DNA from: Polyangiaceae bacterium
Lineage (GTDB): Bacteria > Myxococcota_A > Polyangia > Polyangiales > Polyangiaceae
Length of the DNA stretch: 34,109 nt
Direction: 5' to 3'
Assembly (NCBI GenBank): GCA_009781005.1
Contig: WQYX01000044.1
Location: forward strand, 1 to 34,109
Below, in pieces: positions 17,481 through 25,504 of this stretch. Below the pieces are notes generated by a model that saw only the letters and a program-made list of their open reading frames with translations, was not told where the DNA came from and made no database searches. Position 1 is the first letter of the stretch. Each line of letters opens with the position of its first letter. The position numbers and the translations under genes are program-made.

Positions 17481-18509
17481 ATGTCGCGCTCGACTCCCCC
17501 CCACCCAACCGATTTGCCTGCGTGGATGGGCCGTCACTACGTGGGCATCGACGAAAATGGGATGGGGCCACGACTCGGCCCGATGGTCGTCACGAGCATC
17601 CTCGCCGAGGTGAGCGGGGACGAGAGCGCGAGACTCATGATTTGCGCCGCACGCGGCGCGCTCGCCAAACGTATCGGTGACTCGAAAAAACTCATCTCCT
17701 ACGACGACAATGCTCTTGGTGAAGCATGGGCGCGCGCGATCGTCACACGCGCGGATCGCGCGGCAGCGACGCCGCGAGAGCTCCTTGGTTCGATCATGCT
17801 CGACGGCGAAAACACGCTCCGCGACGGGTGCCCTTCGCACCACGCGGAGCTGTGCTGGGGAACCGACGGCGAAGGTTTCACGGCACCGAATGATCTCGTG
17901 CGCACGTGCGACAACGATCTCGTTCGCCTCGAAGACAGGGGCGTGCGCGTCCTGCGAGCGCGCGTTGCCATAGTCTGCACGCGAAGACTGAACGATGCAG
18001 TGGTGCGCGGGCTCTCGCGCTTCGATCTCGATTTGCACACGATGGAGCGCCTGGTCCTCGCTGCACGCGGCGACGCGAACGCCGAGATTTACGCCATCTG
18101 CGGGAAGGTCGGCGGCTTCCACTTTTATGGGGATCGCTTCGGCCCTCTTGCGGATCGCCCTCGTACGACGCTCATCGAAGGCCGCGCGCGCAGCGAATAC
18201 GAGGTGCCGGATGTTGGGCGGCTTGCGTTCGTACGCGACGCCGATGACTCTCACGCGATCGTCGCTCTTGCTTCACTCGTCGGCAAATGGGTGCGCGATC
18301 ATTTCATGCGACGCATCGTTCGCTACCATCAGATGCGCGCGCCACATCTGCCGAACGTAAGCGGCTACCACGATCCGGTGACGGCGCATTTCATCGAGGC
18401 AAGCGCGCTCGTGCGCAAAGCGCAATGCATTGAAGATGCATGCTTCGAGCGCATCTCACGCGGGCGAAAAACTACTTCTTCAATGAAGGGGAAGGCGCCG
18501 GCGCGGTAG
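17481..18509 (+). CDS. RNase HII-like protein with altered active site
   Basis: A 342-residue protein that I read as a divergent RNase HII relative. The N-terminus GIDENGMGPRLGPMVV (Asp24, Glu25) parallels the DEAGRGPLAGPVV motif. GDSKKL (Asp67) matches the DSK motif. IYAICGKVGG occupies the place of the I-D-G-N strand, with Cys207 where the third catalytic Asp is expected. DADDSHAIVALASLVGKWVRD matches the D...AAASILAKVTRD helix, and the C-terminal SGYHDPVTAHF matches GYGTxxH. Length exceeds RNase HII (about 200 residues) because of a roughly 110-residue central insert. The start at 17481 is a choice; ATG 17526 is also possible. Loss of the third Asp suggests an altered or lost nuclease activity. 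It overlaps the convergent lipoprotein gene by 38 bp. Confidence 0.7.
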   Translation: MSRSTPPHPTDLPAWMGRHYVGIDENGMGPRLGPMVVTSILAEVSGDESARLMICAARGALAKRIGDSKKLISYDDNALGEAWARAIVTRADRAAATPRELLGSIMLDGENTLRDGCPSHHAELCWGTDGEGFTAPNDLVRTCDNDLVRLEDRGVRVLRARVAIVCTRRLNDAVVRGLSRFDLDLHTMERLVLAARGDANAEIYAICGKVGGFHFYGDRFGPLADRPRTTLIEGRARSEYEVPDVGRLAFVRDADDSHAIVALASLVGKWVRDHFMRRIVRYHQMRAPHLPNVSGYHDPVTAHFIEASALVRKAQCIEDACFERISRGRKTTSSMKGKAPAR

Positions 18510-19620
18510 GAACCGCGGCCGCGACGAGACTGCGCAACTTTTCGGTTGCATCGTCTTTGGAGAGGCGCGCCTTGTCCCCGTCCGCACCACCCACCGCATA
18601 CTCCTCGTCGCCAACACCCCACACGACATTGCCTTTTCGTGCGACGGAGAACTCGACTTTCGGACCGCCGGCCTTGCCTTCTCCTACCGGCACGATCACG
18701 CGCGCTGCTTCATCCCCCACGTCAGCAAGAGAAAGTGTGCCCGGCGTTGCTTTGATGGTCTTGAAAGCGTTTTTGGCTTGATCGGCATTGTCTTTGACAA
18801 TCGACAAAACGCGCCATCGCTTGTCACCGTCTCTATAAAAACCCATGGCCGCAGGACCCACGCCCTTCCAAGCGAGGATATCTTTCGGCGAAAACACGAT
18901 GCCGTGCGGGATGCGATTCGCCGCCGGCAGCACTTGCGCGGACGGCGGAAGAGTCTTTGCGCCAGGCAATTTTTCGCCCAAGTCTTTGCCAATTGCCGAG
19001 AGGATGGCATCGGACGATTTCGCAAGCTCACTCGGTGATTCTTGCTCATTCACATAGGCAAGCTCCGCGAGGTATTGCCCGCGCCAGACGTACGCGCGCC
19101 CGGTGCCGATGGCCCCGGCAGCGCCAGCAGCAAGGACCTTTGGGGTTGACGGATCGGCCGGATCTCCAGCGACGACGCGAAGCGTGTACATTGCATATGC
19201 ACCCGACACGTCCCCAAATTGCGACAGGTTCACTTCGACGTTGCTGCCTTTACCCGCGTCATCGATATAGTGAAGAGTCACGAGGCGCTTGATACCGAAA
19301 CGCATATAGACTTCGCACTCGCCGTCGAACGCCGTCGTGCAGATCTTGTCGATCGAGAGCTTGCCCTTGTCACCGTACGTCCGCACCTCGCCCTGCGGAT
19401 CGATGCAGTACGCAGCAATCGTCCTTGTGAAGAACGGCGCGGAGATCGAATCGGTGACCTCGCCACCGCCGCCAGTGCACGCCCCAGCCTGCGCCACCGA
19501 AGCAACCGGAGGGGGGGGGGGCGGCGGCGGGGGTTGTCTTGGTTTGTCTTCCTTGCATCCCGCAGAGACAGCCAACAAGACGAGGAGAAAGAGACGCGCC
19601 TTCGACATGGCAGATTTCAT
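18472..19620 (-). CDS. lipoprotein, DUF6599-like, with proline tract
   Basis: A 382-residue lipoprotein. The signal peptide ends at VSAGC, followed by a charged stretch and nine consecutive prolines encoded partly by an uninterrupted 11-base G/C homopolymer (19511-19521). The body has the segment [32 protein letters not shown] and a Gly-rich [21 protein letters not shown] stretch, which recalls the DUF6599 family of secreted proteins; the match is from memory and the role is unknown. The start at 19620 overlaps the gcvP stop as ATGA, so translation is probably coupled to gcvP; Met5 (19608) is an alternative. Its 3' end overlaps the RNase HII-like gene. Confidence 0.7.
   Translation of the reverse strand: MKSAMSKARLFLLVLLAVSAGCKEDKPRQPPPPPPPPPVASVAQAGACTGGGGEVTDSISAPFFTRTIAAYCIDPQGEVRTYGDKGKLSIDKICTTAFDGECEVYMRFGIKRLVTLHYIDDAGKGSNVEVNLSQFGDVSGAYAMYTLRVVAGDPADPSTPKVLAAGAAGAIGTGRAYVWRGQYLAELAYVNEQESPSELAKSSDAILSAIGKDLGEKLPGAKTLPPSAQVLPAANRIPHGIVFSPKDILAWKGVGPAAMGFYRDGDKRWRVLSIVKDNADQAKNAFKTIKATPGTLSLADVGDEAARVIVPVGEGKAGGPKVEFSVARKGNVVWGVGDEEYAVGGADGDKARLSKDDATEKLRSLVAAAVPTAPAPSPSLKK
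19511..19521. repeat. 11-base G homopolymer inside a lipoprotein gene
   Basis: An uninterrupted run of 11 G on the plus strand (C on the coding strand) just after the lipobox region of the lipoprotein gene, followed by further GC-rich repeats to about 19533. Tracts of this length are prone to slippage. Confidence 0.8.
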
Positions 19621-22514
19621 ACCTCACCCGCAACAGCGGCGCAGACGAGTTTGCGGTCGCCGAATGCGTTGTTCACGCGGCCAACCGTTGGCCAGAATTT
19701 GCGATCGCGCGTCCACGGCGCCGGGAAGGCGGCCACTTCGCGCGAATAAGGATGCGTCCATTCGCTGGACACGCACGCTTCAATGGTGTGCGGCGCGTGC
19801 TTGAGCGGATTGTCGTCGCGCGGTATGCGCCCCTCTTCGATCGCGCGGATTTCCTCGCGGATGGAGATCATCGCGTCGCAGAAGCGATCCAGCTCGGCGA
19901 GCGACTCGCTCTCGGTGGGCTCGACCATCAGCGTGCCGGCGATGGGAAAGGACATGGTGGGCGCGTGAAAACCGTAATCCATCAGGCGTTTCGCAATGTC
20001 GTCGACTTCGATGCCTACAGTCTTCTTGAATGCACGCATGTCGAGGATACATTCGTGCGCCACGAAACCTTGATTCCCTTGATAGACAACAGGGAAATGC
20101 GGCGCGAGCCGGTGCGCGACGTAATTGGCATGGAGGATGGCGTGGCGCGTGGCTTCCACCAATCCCTCGGCGCCCATCATCTGGATATAGGCCCACGAGA
20201 TGAGCAGAATGCTCGCCGAGCCCCACGGCGCCGCTGCCACGGGTCCCACCTGCATGGAGCCGCTGGGTGAAATCACGGGTTTGCCGGGCAAAAACTCGGC
20301 AAGGTGCGCCGCAACGCAAATCGGGCCAACACCGGGGCCGCCGCCGCCGTGCGGAATGCAAAACGTCTTATGCAGATTCAAATGGCAAACATCTGCACCA
20401 ATATCGCCAGGCCGGCAAAGTCCGACTTGCGCATTCATGTTTGCGCCGTCCATGTAAACCTGGCCGCCGTGCTCGTGAACGACGGCGCAAACGCGCTTGA
20501 TTTGCTCTTCGAACACGCCGTGCGTGGATGGATAAGTGACCATGAGCGCCGACAGATGGCCGGCATGCGCTTTGGCCTTTGCCTCGAGATCGGCAATGTC
20601 GATGTTGCCGTGATCGTCCGTGGCAACGACGACGACATCCATGCCGGCCATCACCGCCGATGCGGGATTCGTTCCGTGCGCCGACGCCGGGATGAGACAT
20701 ACGTTGCGGTGCCCTTCGCCGCGCACTTCTTGGTAGCCCTTGATCGCGAGAAGCCCCGCGTACTCGCCTTGCGATCCCGCGTTCGGCTGGAGCGAGACGG
20801 CCGCAAAACCCGTGATCTCGCCGAGGGACTTTTCGAGCTCGGCGAAGAGCTCCGCGTAGCCCTCGGCTTGCGCGAGGGGCACGAACGGATGGAGCCCATT
20901 CCACTCTGGATCGGTGATGGGCATCATCTCCGCGGTGGCATTGAGTTTCATGGTGCACGATCCAAGGGGGATCATGGAGTGCGCAAGGGAGAGATCGCGG
21001 CTCTCGAGCTTGCGTATGTAACGCAGCATCTCCGTTTCGGAGTGATATGCGCGGAAGACCGGATGCGTGAGGTATGCACTCGTCCGGCGGAGATTTTTCG
21101 GGATGGCTTCGTTGCAGGATTCCGTAAGGCCACCGCCGATGATCGATCGAAGATCGGCGATGTCGTTCTCGGACGTCGTCTCGTCGAGGGTGATACAGAC
21201 GCTCGTGGGAGAGAAGCGGCGAAGGTTTATCCACACTTCGTCTGCCCACTTCATCCAACGCGAAACCTCGTCTTCTCCGGCCTCGATTCGAAGCGTATCG
21301 AAAAATGCGGTGTGCGAGATCCGTAACCCCCCGTTGAGGCGCAGTGACTCGTAGAGCGCGCACGTCTTCTTGTGCACACTCTTGGCAATGGCGCGAATGC
21401 CCTCCGGACCGTGGTAGACCGCGTACATGCTTGCAACGATGGCGAGTAATGCTTGTGCAGTACAAATATTGCTCGTCGCGCGCTCGCGGCGAATATGCTG
21501 CTCGCGCGTTTGAAGCGCCATGCGCAAGGCCGGTTTCCCATTCGCATCTTCGCTCATGCCGATGATGCGACCCGGAAGCTTGCGGACGAAATCGTTCTTC
21601 GTGGCGAAGTACGCGGCATGCGGGCCGCCATAGCCGAGCGGAACGCCAAAACGCTGCGTGCTGCCAACCGCAACATCCGCGCCGAATTCGCCCGGCGGAA
21701 CGAGGAGCGCGAGAGCGAGAATATCCGCCGCGACGACGAAGAGTGCGTCGGCCGCGTGCACCTTGTCAGCAAAAGGCGCATACGAGCAAATCTTACCGTC
21801 CGTGGTGGGATATTGCACGAGCGCGCCGAACGCTCCGATGGCGGCGAGATCGACGGTCTCGGGATCCCCCACTTCGACGTGCAGACCGACGGCCTTTGCA
21901 CGCGTGCGCAATACATCGATGGTTTGCGGGTGACACGATGAGGCGGCGAAAAAGGTTTTCTTTCTATCCGAGCCCTTGAATTCATAAGCGAGATGCATGG
22001 CTTCGGCGGCCGCCGTGCTCTCGTCGAGCAGCGACGCATTCGCGACAGGCAATCCCGTGAGATCGATCACCATCGTTTGGAAATTGAGCAAAGCTTCGAG
22101 ACGGCCTTGCGCAATCTCCGCCTGATAAGGCGTGTATTGCGTATACCATCCAGGATTCTCGACGATGTTGCGCAAGATGACCGGAGGGGTGATCGTCCCT
22201 GAATAGCCCATGCCGATATACGAGCGCCAAAGCTGGTTCTTCTGACCGAGCTCGCGCGCGCGCGCGAGGAGCGCGGCCTCGCTGATCCCTTGCGGGAGAT
22301 GGAGCGGGCGCGACATGCGGATGGATGCGGGAACCGTGGCTGCGATGAGCGCCTCGAGCGACGGGAGCCCGAGCGCGTTCAGCATGCGTTGCTGCTCTTC
22401 GGGGCTCGGGCCGATGTGGCGGCGAACGAACGACTCGTGAGGCTGGAGGTGCGGGATAGACTGCGGAAAAGGGAAAGGCATGGACTGGGTTCCACTTACC
22501 CCAGAGTTCGCCAT
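19617..22514 (-). CDS. gcvP: glycine dehydrogenase (decarboxylating), P-protein
   Basis: A 965-residue single-chain P-protein of the glycine cleavage system. It decarboxylates glycine with pyridoxal phosphate and passes aminomethyl to the lipoyl group of GcvH. The PLP-binding lysine is Lys716 in [16 protein letters not shown]. Other landmarks are FVRRHIGPS near the start, [37 protein letters not shown] and the Gly-rich loop after Lys716. Length matches the homodimeric type. The start could be 22514 or 22481; neither has a strong ribosome site. gcvT and gcvH are not adjacent in this window, and no glycine-riboswitch-like structure is evident in the short upstream gap. It is followed by a coupled lipoprotein gene. 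Confidence 0.97.
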   Translation of the reverse strand: MANSGVSGTQSMPFPFPQSIPHLQPHESFVRRHIGPSPEEQQRMLNALGLPSLEALIAATVPASIRMSRPLHLPQGISEAALLARARELGQKNQLWRSYIGMGYSGTITPPVILRNIVENPGWYTQYTPYQAEIAQGRLEALLNFQTMVIDLTGLPVANASLLDESTAAAEAMHLAYEFKGSDRKKTFFAASSCHPQTIDVLRTRAKAVGLHVEVGDPETVDLAAIGAFGALVQYPTTDGKICSYAPFADKVHAADALFVVAADILALALLVPPGEFGADVAVGSTQRFGVPLGYGGPHAAYFATKNDFVRKLPGRIIGMSEDANGKPALRMALQTREQHIRRERATSNICTAQALLAIVASMYAVYHGPEGIRAIAKSVHKKTCALYESLRLNGGLRISHTAFFDTLRIEAGEDEVSRWMKWADEVWINLRRFSPTSVCITLDETTSENDIADLRSIIGGGLTESCNEAIPKNLRRTSAYLTHPVFRAYHSETEMLRYIRKLESRDLSLAHSMIPLGSCTMKLNATAEMMPITDPEWNGLHPFVPLAQAEGYAELFAELEKSLGEITGFAAVSLQPNAGSQGEYAGLLAIKGYQEVRGEGHRNVCLIPASAHGTNPASAVMAGMDVVVVATDDHGNIDIADLEAKAKAHAGHLSALMVTYPSTHGVFEEQIKRVCAVVHEHGGQVYMDGANMNAQVGLCRPGDIGADVCHLNLHKTFCIPHGGGGPGVGPICVAAHLAEFLPGKPVISPSGSMQVGPVAAAPWGSASILLISWAYIQMMGAEGLVEATRHAILHANYVAHRLAPHFPVVYQGNQGFVAHECILDMRAFKKTVGIEVDDIAKRLMDYGFHAPTMSFPIAGTLMVEPTESESLAELDRFCDAMISIREEIRAIEEGRIPRDDNPLKHAPHTIEACVSSEWTHPYSREVAAFPAPWTRDRKFWPTVGRVNNAFGDRKLVCAAVAGEV

Positions 22515-22552
22515 CGTTCTAGATTCACCGCGTCTATCGTGGTGTTATTCAC

Positions 22553-22572
22553 GGTGCCCCTTTTATGGCACC
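22553..22572. other. small inverted repeat between gcvP and the RAYT gene
   Basis: GGTGCC (22553-22558) and GGCACC (22567-22572) form a 6-bp stem with an 8-base loop in the divergent intergenic region. It may be a remnant REP or a regulatory hairpin; weak. Confidence 0.3.
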
Positions 22573-22606
22573 TCGCGGGTGTGGCACGGAATCCAGGGCG
22601 AGATCA

Positions 22607-23176
22607 ATGATGAGTCCGAAGCTCCATCGCAGTTCCGTTCGTCTGAGGGGCCAAGACTACACGCGAGCCGGCGCATATTTCGTCACGATCTGCGCACACG
22701 ACCGCGCGTGCTTGTTCGGTGAGGTCGTCGGAGGAAACGTGCGGCTGAACGACGCGGGCGTGATCGTTGATGCCGTGTGGCGCGCAATTCCCAAGCATTT
22801 CCCCTGCGTGGTCGTCGACGAATTCGTTGTGATGCCGAACCACGTGCATGGTGTATTGGCGCTTGTGGGGGCGCCATTCATGGCACCCCGCAGCAAGGAA
22901 CTCGAGGGCGCGATGAATCGCGCCCCTACGTTGGGTAACATTATTCGCACTTTCAAAGCGCGTGTGTCGGTTGCAATCCATCAACAGACACCATCAATCC
23001 GCGTCTGGCAGCGCAATTACTACGAACACATCATCCGTAACGACGAATCGCTGAATCGCATCCGCCAGTACATCCTTGACAACCCAACACGATGGGCTTT
23101 GGACCGCGAGAACCCTGCAAACACGCTACGGGGGACACGTATCGGTAGGGGCGCCATTCATGGCGCCCCGCAATAG
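22607..23176 (+). CDS. REP-associated tyrosine transposase (RAYT, IS200/IS605-like)
   Basis: A 189-residue single-strand DNA transposase of the Y1/HUH class. The fold markers are RLRGQDYTRAGAYFVTIC near the N-terminus, the metal-binding HUH motif in VVMPNHVHGVL (His79, His81), and the C-terminal RVWQRNYYEHIIRNDESL segment with the catalytic tyrosine (138/139), then IRQYILDNPTRW. Members of this family act on GTAG-headed REP hairpins. Residues 87-108 (VGAPFMAPRS through NRAPT) are encoded by a REPIN in frame, and the last residues (GRGAIHGAPQ) and stop are encoded by a second REPIN. There are no flanking terminal repeats of a full insertion sequence, as usual for domesticated single-copy RAYTs. 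The start could also be 22610. Confidence 0.92.
   Translation: MMSPKLHRSSVRLRGQDYTRAGAYFVTICAHDRACLFGEVVGGNVRLNDAGVIVDAVWRAIPKHFPCVVVDEFVVMPNHVHGVLALVGAPFMAPRSKELEGAMNRAPTLGNIIRTFKARVSVAIHQQTPSIRVWQRNYYEHIIRNDESLNRIRQYILDNPTRWALDRENPANTLRGTRIGRGAIHGAPQ
22865..22929 (+). repeat. REPIN embedded in frame in the RAYT gene
   Basis: Left hairpin GTGGGGGCGCCATTCATGGC plus ACCCC (22865-22889), a 15-base spacer, and right hairpin GGGCGCGATGAATCGCGCCC plus CTAC (to 22929) in inverted orientation. It closely matches the REPIN at 23145-23213. The left GTAG is mutated to GTGG; the right GTAG (minus strand) is intact. It adds about 22 codons without disrupting the frame. Confidence 0.8.
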
Positions 23177-23213
23177 CGGCGCGGAACCCGGGCGCGATAA
23201 ATCGCGCCCCTAC
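23145..23213 (+). repeat. REPIN (two inverted GTAG-headed REPs) at the 3' end of the RAYT gene
   Basis: The left hairpin GTAGGGGCGCCATTCATGGC plus GCCCC runs 23145-23169; the right hairpin, GGGCGCGATAAATCGCGCCC plus CTAC, runs 23190-23213 in opposite orientation. The RAYT stop codon (23174-23176) lies in the spacer. It fills most of the gap before the DsbD-like gene and may also terminate transcription from both sides. Confidence 0.85.
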
Positions 23214-23227
23214 CGCACCGGGAGGAC

Positions 23228-24637
23228 TCAACGCGATATAGAATTCGCCTTCAGCGCAGCGACAAACTTGTCCGGTGGAACGAACTCGTTGAAGCGCACC
23301 GTCTCGCGACCGTCCTTGTCGAACATGATGACCGTGGGCAACCCGAGGACGTCGTACTTCTTTTGAAGGCGCATGATGTCGGGCGCCTCATCGTCGGTTG
23401 CGTCGATGCGAATGGCAATGAAGCGCGCAGCTTCGGTGCGCACTGCGAGATTCGGAAACGTGTTGCGCTCGAGTTCCTTGCATGCTGCACACCACTCCGC
23501 ACCAAAGTCGATGAGTACGGGTTTGCCTTCCGCAGCGGCCTTTGCGCGACCTTCCTCTTCGCTCGTGAGCCAGGCAATTTCTGGCGCGTTCGCGAGCTCG
23601 CGAACGATATCCCGAGCAACATCGTGGGATAGCGGAATCCAGCTCACGAACATGGCCGCGCCCATGACAGCCGGCGCAATGGACGCGAGCTTCATGGGTT
23701 TCGACAAGTGCGCAATCGGTGATTTGCGGCGCTCCGCCATGATGTGGACGATGCCGAGTGCGAGACCCACGAGAAGAACGCACGCGGCAACGGCGCCGAA
23801 GCGGTAGCTCGGATGGGCAACGAGATTGCGCACGGGTTCGAAGCGATCGCGCAGGTATGCGAAAGCCATGTACGCGAGACCAACGCCGCTCACCCACTTG
23901 ATGCCCATCATCCATGCGCCGCCCTTCGGCAAACTGACCGCGAAGGCGCCCGCAATGAAAAAGAGGACGCCGAGGCCGAGCGCAAACGAGAAGAGCGCGG
24001 ACGTGCCGAGCGCGTAGCTATGCGTCTTGCTGATGACGATGAGCATGCCCGTGAGGAACGGACCCGTGCACGGCGCCGCGATGAGACCCATGACGAGGCC
24101 CATCACGAAGGCGCCCTTGAATCCAACGCCGCCAACTGTGGACAGCCGGTTCGTGAGGCTCGCAGGCAATGCGAGCTCGAAAGCACCGAACATCGACGCA
24201 GCGAGCACCGCGAAGAGCAGCGCGAGAGCCGTCACGACGACCGCATTCGAGAGCGCGGATCCCATGAGTTTGCCCGTTGCAACCGAGAGGATGCCCATGG
24301 GCACGAAGAGTCCGGCGATGCCGAGCACGAACGTCGCCGAGAGAAGAGCTCCGCGCACGCGCGACTTGGCTTCCGTTGCGCCGAAGATGGAGACCGTGAT
24401 GGGCACCATGGGGTAGACGCACGGCGTGAGGCTCGCGAGAAAGCCGAAGCCGAACGACGCGAGGACAGCCACGAGAGCGCCGTGCGTTTGAAGGATCTGC
24501 TCGAACCGGCCGGTCTCCGATCCTTGTCCCGCCCACGCCAGCGCGGGCACGAGCATCGCCAGCATGACGGCGATCGCGAACACGCTCCGAGGACGTCGAC
24601 GGCTCAAGACTTCTAGCTTAGCAAGCTTGAAACACAT
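23228..24637 (-). CDS. DsbD-like thiol:disulfide interchange protein (membrane + thioredoxin domains)
   Basis: A 469-residue inner-membrane protein that carries reducing power from the cytoplasm to the periplasm. A signal-like segment (RSVFAIAVMLAMLVPALAWAG) is followed by a DsbD/CcdA-type membrane domain with the two redox cysteines (Cys73 in TPCVYPMVP, Cys190 in APCTGPFL) and about eight helices. A C-terminal thioredoxin domain has CxxC WCAACK (Cys383, Cys386) and the cis-Pro loop GLPTVIMF. The N-terminal immunoglobulin-like alpha domain of classical DsbD is absent, so a separate partner, or direct transfer, must receive the electrons. It could serve periplasmic redoxins such as the lipoprotein at 2045. 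The start at 24637 is uncertain. Confidence 0.92.
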   Translation of the reverse strand: MCFKLAKLEVLSRRRPRSVFAIAVMLAMLVPALAWAGQGSETGRFEQILQTHGALVAVLASFGFGFLASLTPCVYPMVPITVSIFGATEAKSRVRGALLSATFVLGIAGLFVPMGILSVATGKLMGSALSNAVVVTALALLFAVLAASMFGAFELALPASLTNRLSTVGGVGFKGAFVMGLVMGLIAAPCTGPFLTGMLIVISKTHSYALGTSALFSFALGLGVLFFIAGAFAVSLPKGGAWMMGIKWVSGVGLAYMAFAYLRDRFEPVRNLVAHPSYRFGAVAACVLLVGLALGIVHIMAERRKSPIAHLSKPMKLASIAPAVMGAAMFVSWIPLSHDVARDIVRELANAPEIAWLTSEEEGRAKAAAEGKPVLIDFGAEWCAACKELERNTFPNLAVRTEAARFIAIRIDATDDEAPDIMRLQKKYDVLGLPTVIMFDKDGRETVRFNEFVPPDKFVAALKANSISR

Positions 24638-24697
24638 CTTGCGAGCCCGTGCGCGAAGGAGAGCCGTGATGCTACGCTCGCGACCACGGCAAGGCTC

Positions 24698-25504
24698 ATG
24701 TCTTCCTCACTCATGCAACAGCAACCTGGTCCTGATCGAGCGCTTGCTCGGCCGGGGGCTTGGGTCGATCTCGGGCTGACCCTCCCCATCTTTCTCGTCT
24801 ACCAACTCGCCGTCGTCTTCCTCGGTGTGCAGAACGCGACCGACATGGTGACCGGGCAGCTCTTGCGCCTCAGCGCGGGCAACCGCGAAACCTATTTGCT
24901 CGTGACGTTCGCCATCGGCGTCGTCTTCGCTGCAACCTTTGGGTTGCTTGGACGAGGGCAAGCGTTTCGGCCGCGCAAGTTCTTGCAGATTGCAATTGAA
25001 GGTATCGTCTACGCCGTCGTGATGCGCATTGCTGCGGCGTACATCGTCGGGCGCGTCTTCGCGAGCACTGCCGGCACCATCAAAGACGAAGGCCGCTTCG
25101 TTGGTTTCATCATGTCGCTCGGTGCCGGCTTCTACGAGGAACTCGCGTTCCGCGTCGTGCTCTTCGGTCTCGGCGCGAAGATCCTCGTGTGGCTCTTCGC
25201 ACGCGAGAAAGTGGCTCTCACCGGCACCGACGTATTCACGGGCGCAACCGGCGCACCGCGAGTCACAACGAAAAAGTCGAAGCTCGGGGCTGCGCTGATC
25301 ATGCTCGCGTGGGCCGTCGTCTGCGCGATCATCTTCAGCGGCGTGCACTACGTCGGGCCGATGTCGGACAGCTTCGAGATGCCGTCGTTCGTCTTCCGCG
25401 CCGTGCTCGGTCTCGCGCTCACACTCATCTTCGTGACGCGCGGCTTCGCGGCCGCGGTGTGGACGCACACGGTCTACGACGTCTGGGTGCTGGTATTCAA
25501 TTAG
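24698..25504 (+). CDS. CPBP-family intramembrane glutamic protease
   Basis: A 268-residue integral membrane protein of the CAAX-protease/bacteriocin-processing (Abi, Rce1-like) family. The conserved catalytic motifs are in order: EELAFR (Glu147, Glu148, Arg152), FSGVHYVG (His217) and a final helix with THTVYD (His257, Asp261). Several hydrophobic helices surround them. A polar loop (about 170-195, TGTDVFTGATGAPRVTTKKS) is longer than I would expect. Substrates are not predictable from sequence. It is divergent from the DsbD-like gene (60 bp) and convergent with the MFS gene, with which it shares the four bases of overlapping stop codons. Confidence 0.92.
   Translation: MSSSLMQQQPGPDRALARPGAWVDLGLTLPIFLVYQLAVVFLGVQNATDMVTGQLLRLSAGNRETYLLVTFAIGVVFAATFGLLGRGQAFRPRKFLQIAIEGIVYAVVMRIAAAYIVGRVFASTAGTIKDEGRFVGFIMSLGAGFYEELAFRVVLFGLGAKILVWLFAREKVALTGTDVFTGATGAPRVTTKKSKLGAALIMLAWAVVCAIIFSGVHYVGPMSDSFEMPSFVFRAVLGLALTLIFVTRGFAAAVWTHTVYDVWVLVFN

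Noticed and set aside
22515..22606. Possible glycine riboswitch upstream of gcvP
   Set aside because: The gap to the divergent RAYT is under 100 bp and shows no tandem aptamer-like structure.
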